DNA of 64,000 nt from Acanthococcus lagerstroemiae (taxonomy: Eukaryota > Arthropoda > Insecta > Hemiptera > Eriococcidae), in contig CM063109.1 in NCBI GenBank assembly GCA_031841125.1, positions 69,508,914 to 69,572,913 on the forward strand. The letters are read 5' to 3'. The notes beneath the pieces were generated by a model. That model had not been told where the DNA came from, made no database searches, and was given only the letters and a program-made list of their open reading frames with translations. This document shows, piece by piece, positions 63,711 through 64,000 of this stretch; the first letter of the stretch is position 1, and each line of letters begins with the position of its first letter. The translations under genes and the position numbers were made by a program.

Positions 63711-64000
63711 GGGTGTCTACTGGTTTAAAAGTCATGAAAAGTCATGATTTCAAAAAATTGTAAAATTCATGATATTTTATCTTGTAGTCATGGTTCACAA
63801 TATTTCCATTACCAAAAAAATATCGGTTTTATTCATTTAATGAGGAAAAAAAAATATTGAGTGAATATTTATCATGGAAATTTAGCGCGCTCTGTATTGA
63901 CCCCCTGGTAAGGCATGAAGCGCCGAGTTTTCCCTTCCCTTCCACTTCCTTTTTTATATCCCCCATGATAGTCACGAAAAAATGTCATGAAATTCACCAT
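63711..64000. repeat. dispersed repeat opening GGGTGTCTACTGGT, runs off the window
   Basis: Shares its opening with 59639. Variants of GTCATGAAAAGTCATGA recur several times up to the window end, including TGTCATGAAATTCA at 63982. Truncated by the window boundary. Confidence 0.5.

Overview
This is a eukaryotic nuclear window, almost certainly from an insect. It is AT-rich, its genes are split by introns from about 80 bases to almost 8 kb, and it carries tRNA-derived SINEs, MITE-like palindromes, a Copia retrotransposon and LINE debris. The host genes (an arthropod-type C2H2 factor, DDX3/Belle, HSP70, RpL8, a carboxylesterase-like protein, MsrB) fit an insect. A hemipteran such as a scale insect or aphid is only a guess. 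All splice models were read by eye from GT/AG sites, codon phase and recognisable protein families.

Layout. 2.3-9.6 kb: a C2H2 zinc-finger gene (+) with two possible 3' ends and two SINEs in its introns. 9.6-13.3 kb: intergenic, with a duplicated segment and about 1 kb of purine-rich degenerate array. 13.3-18.7 kb: a nest of three long palindromes; the third is split by an intact, apparently young Copia element with identical 152-bp LTRs, a 5-bp target duplication and a 1301-codon gag-pol frame. 19.2-36.6 kb: a DDX3/Belle DEAD-box helicase gene (+) in 12 exons, with an apparent extra base that shifts the frame just before the C-terminal tail. 38.9-39.7 kb: an HSP70-family gene (-) with heat-shock elements and a TATA box but almost the whole ATPase domain missing. 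40.6-41.9 kb: ribosomal protein L8 (+) with a C/D-box snoRNA in an intron. 46.0-52.0 kb: a secreted carboxylesterase-like protein (+) that lacks the nucleophile serine and begins with a trypsin-like activation motif. 53.2-61.6 kb: a mitochondrial-type methionine-R-sulfoxide reductase B gene (+). 63.2-63.5 kb: a hAT-like MITE with a perfect 8-bp target duplication.

The most interesting structure is in MsrB intron 2 (53609-56121). About twelve related units are spread over 2.3 kb, and at least eight keep the full C/D-box snoRNA layout (C, D', C', D). Box-flanking stems differ in sequence between copies yet still pair, and nearly all copies keep the same D' guide, GUCAGUUCUGCUA. This looks like a locally expanded snoRNA array sharing one target, not a plain minisatellite.

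How the genes work together: there is no operon-like logic. RpL8, Belle and HSP70 are housekeeping or stress genes of translation and protein folding. RpL8 and MsrB also act as snoRNA hosts, so two genes here may feed rRNA modification. The remaining space is intergenic or intronic and mostly repeat-derived.
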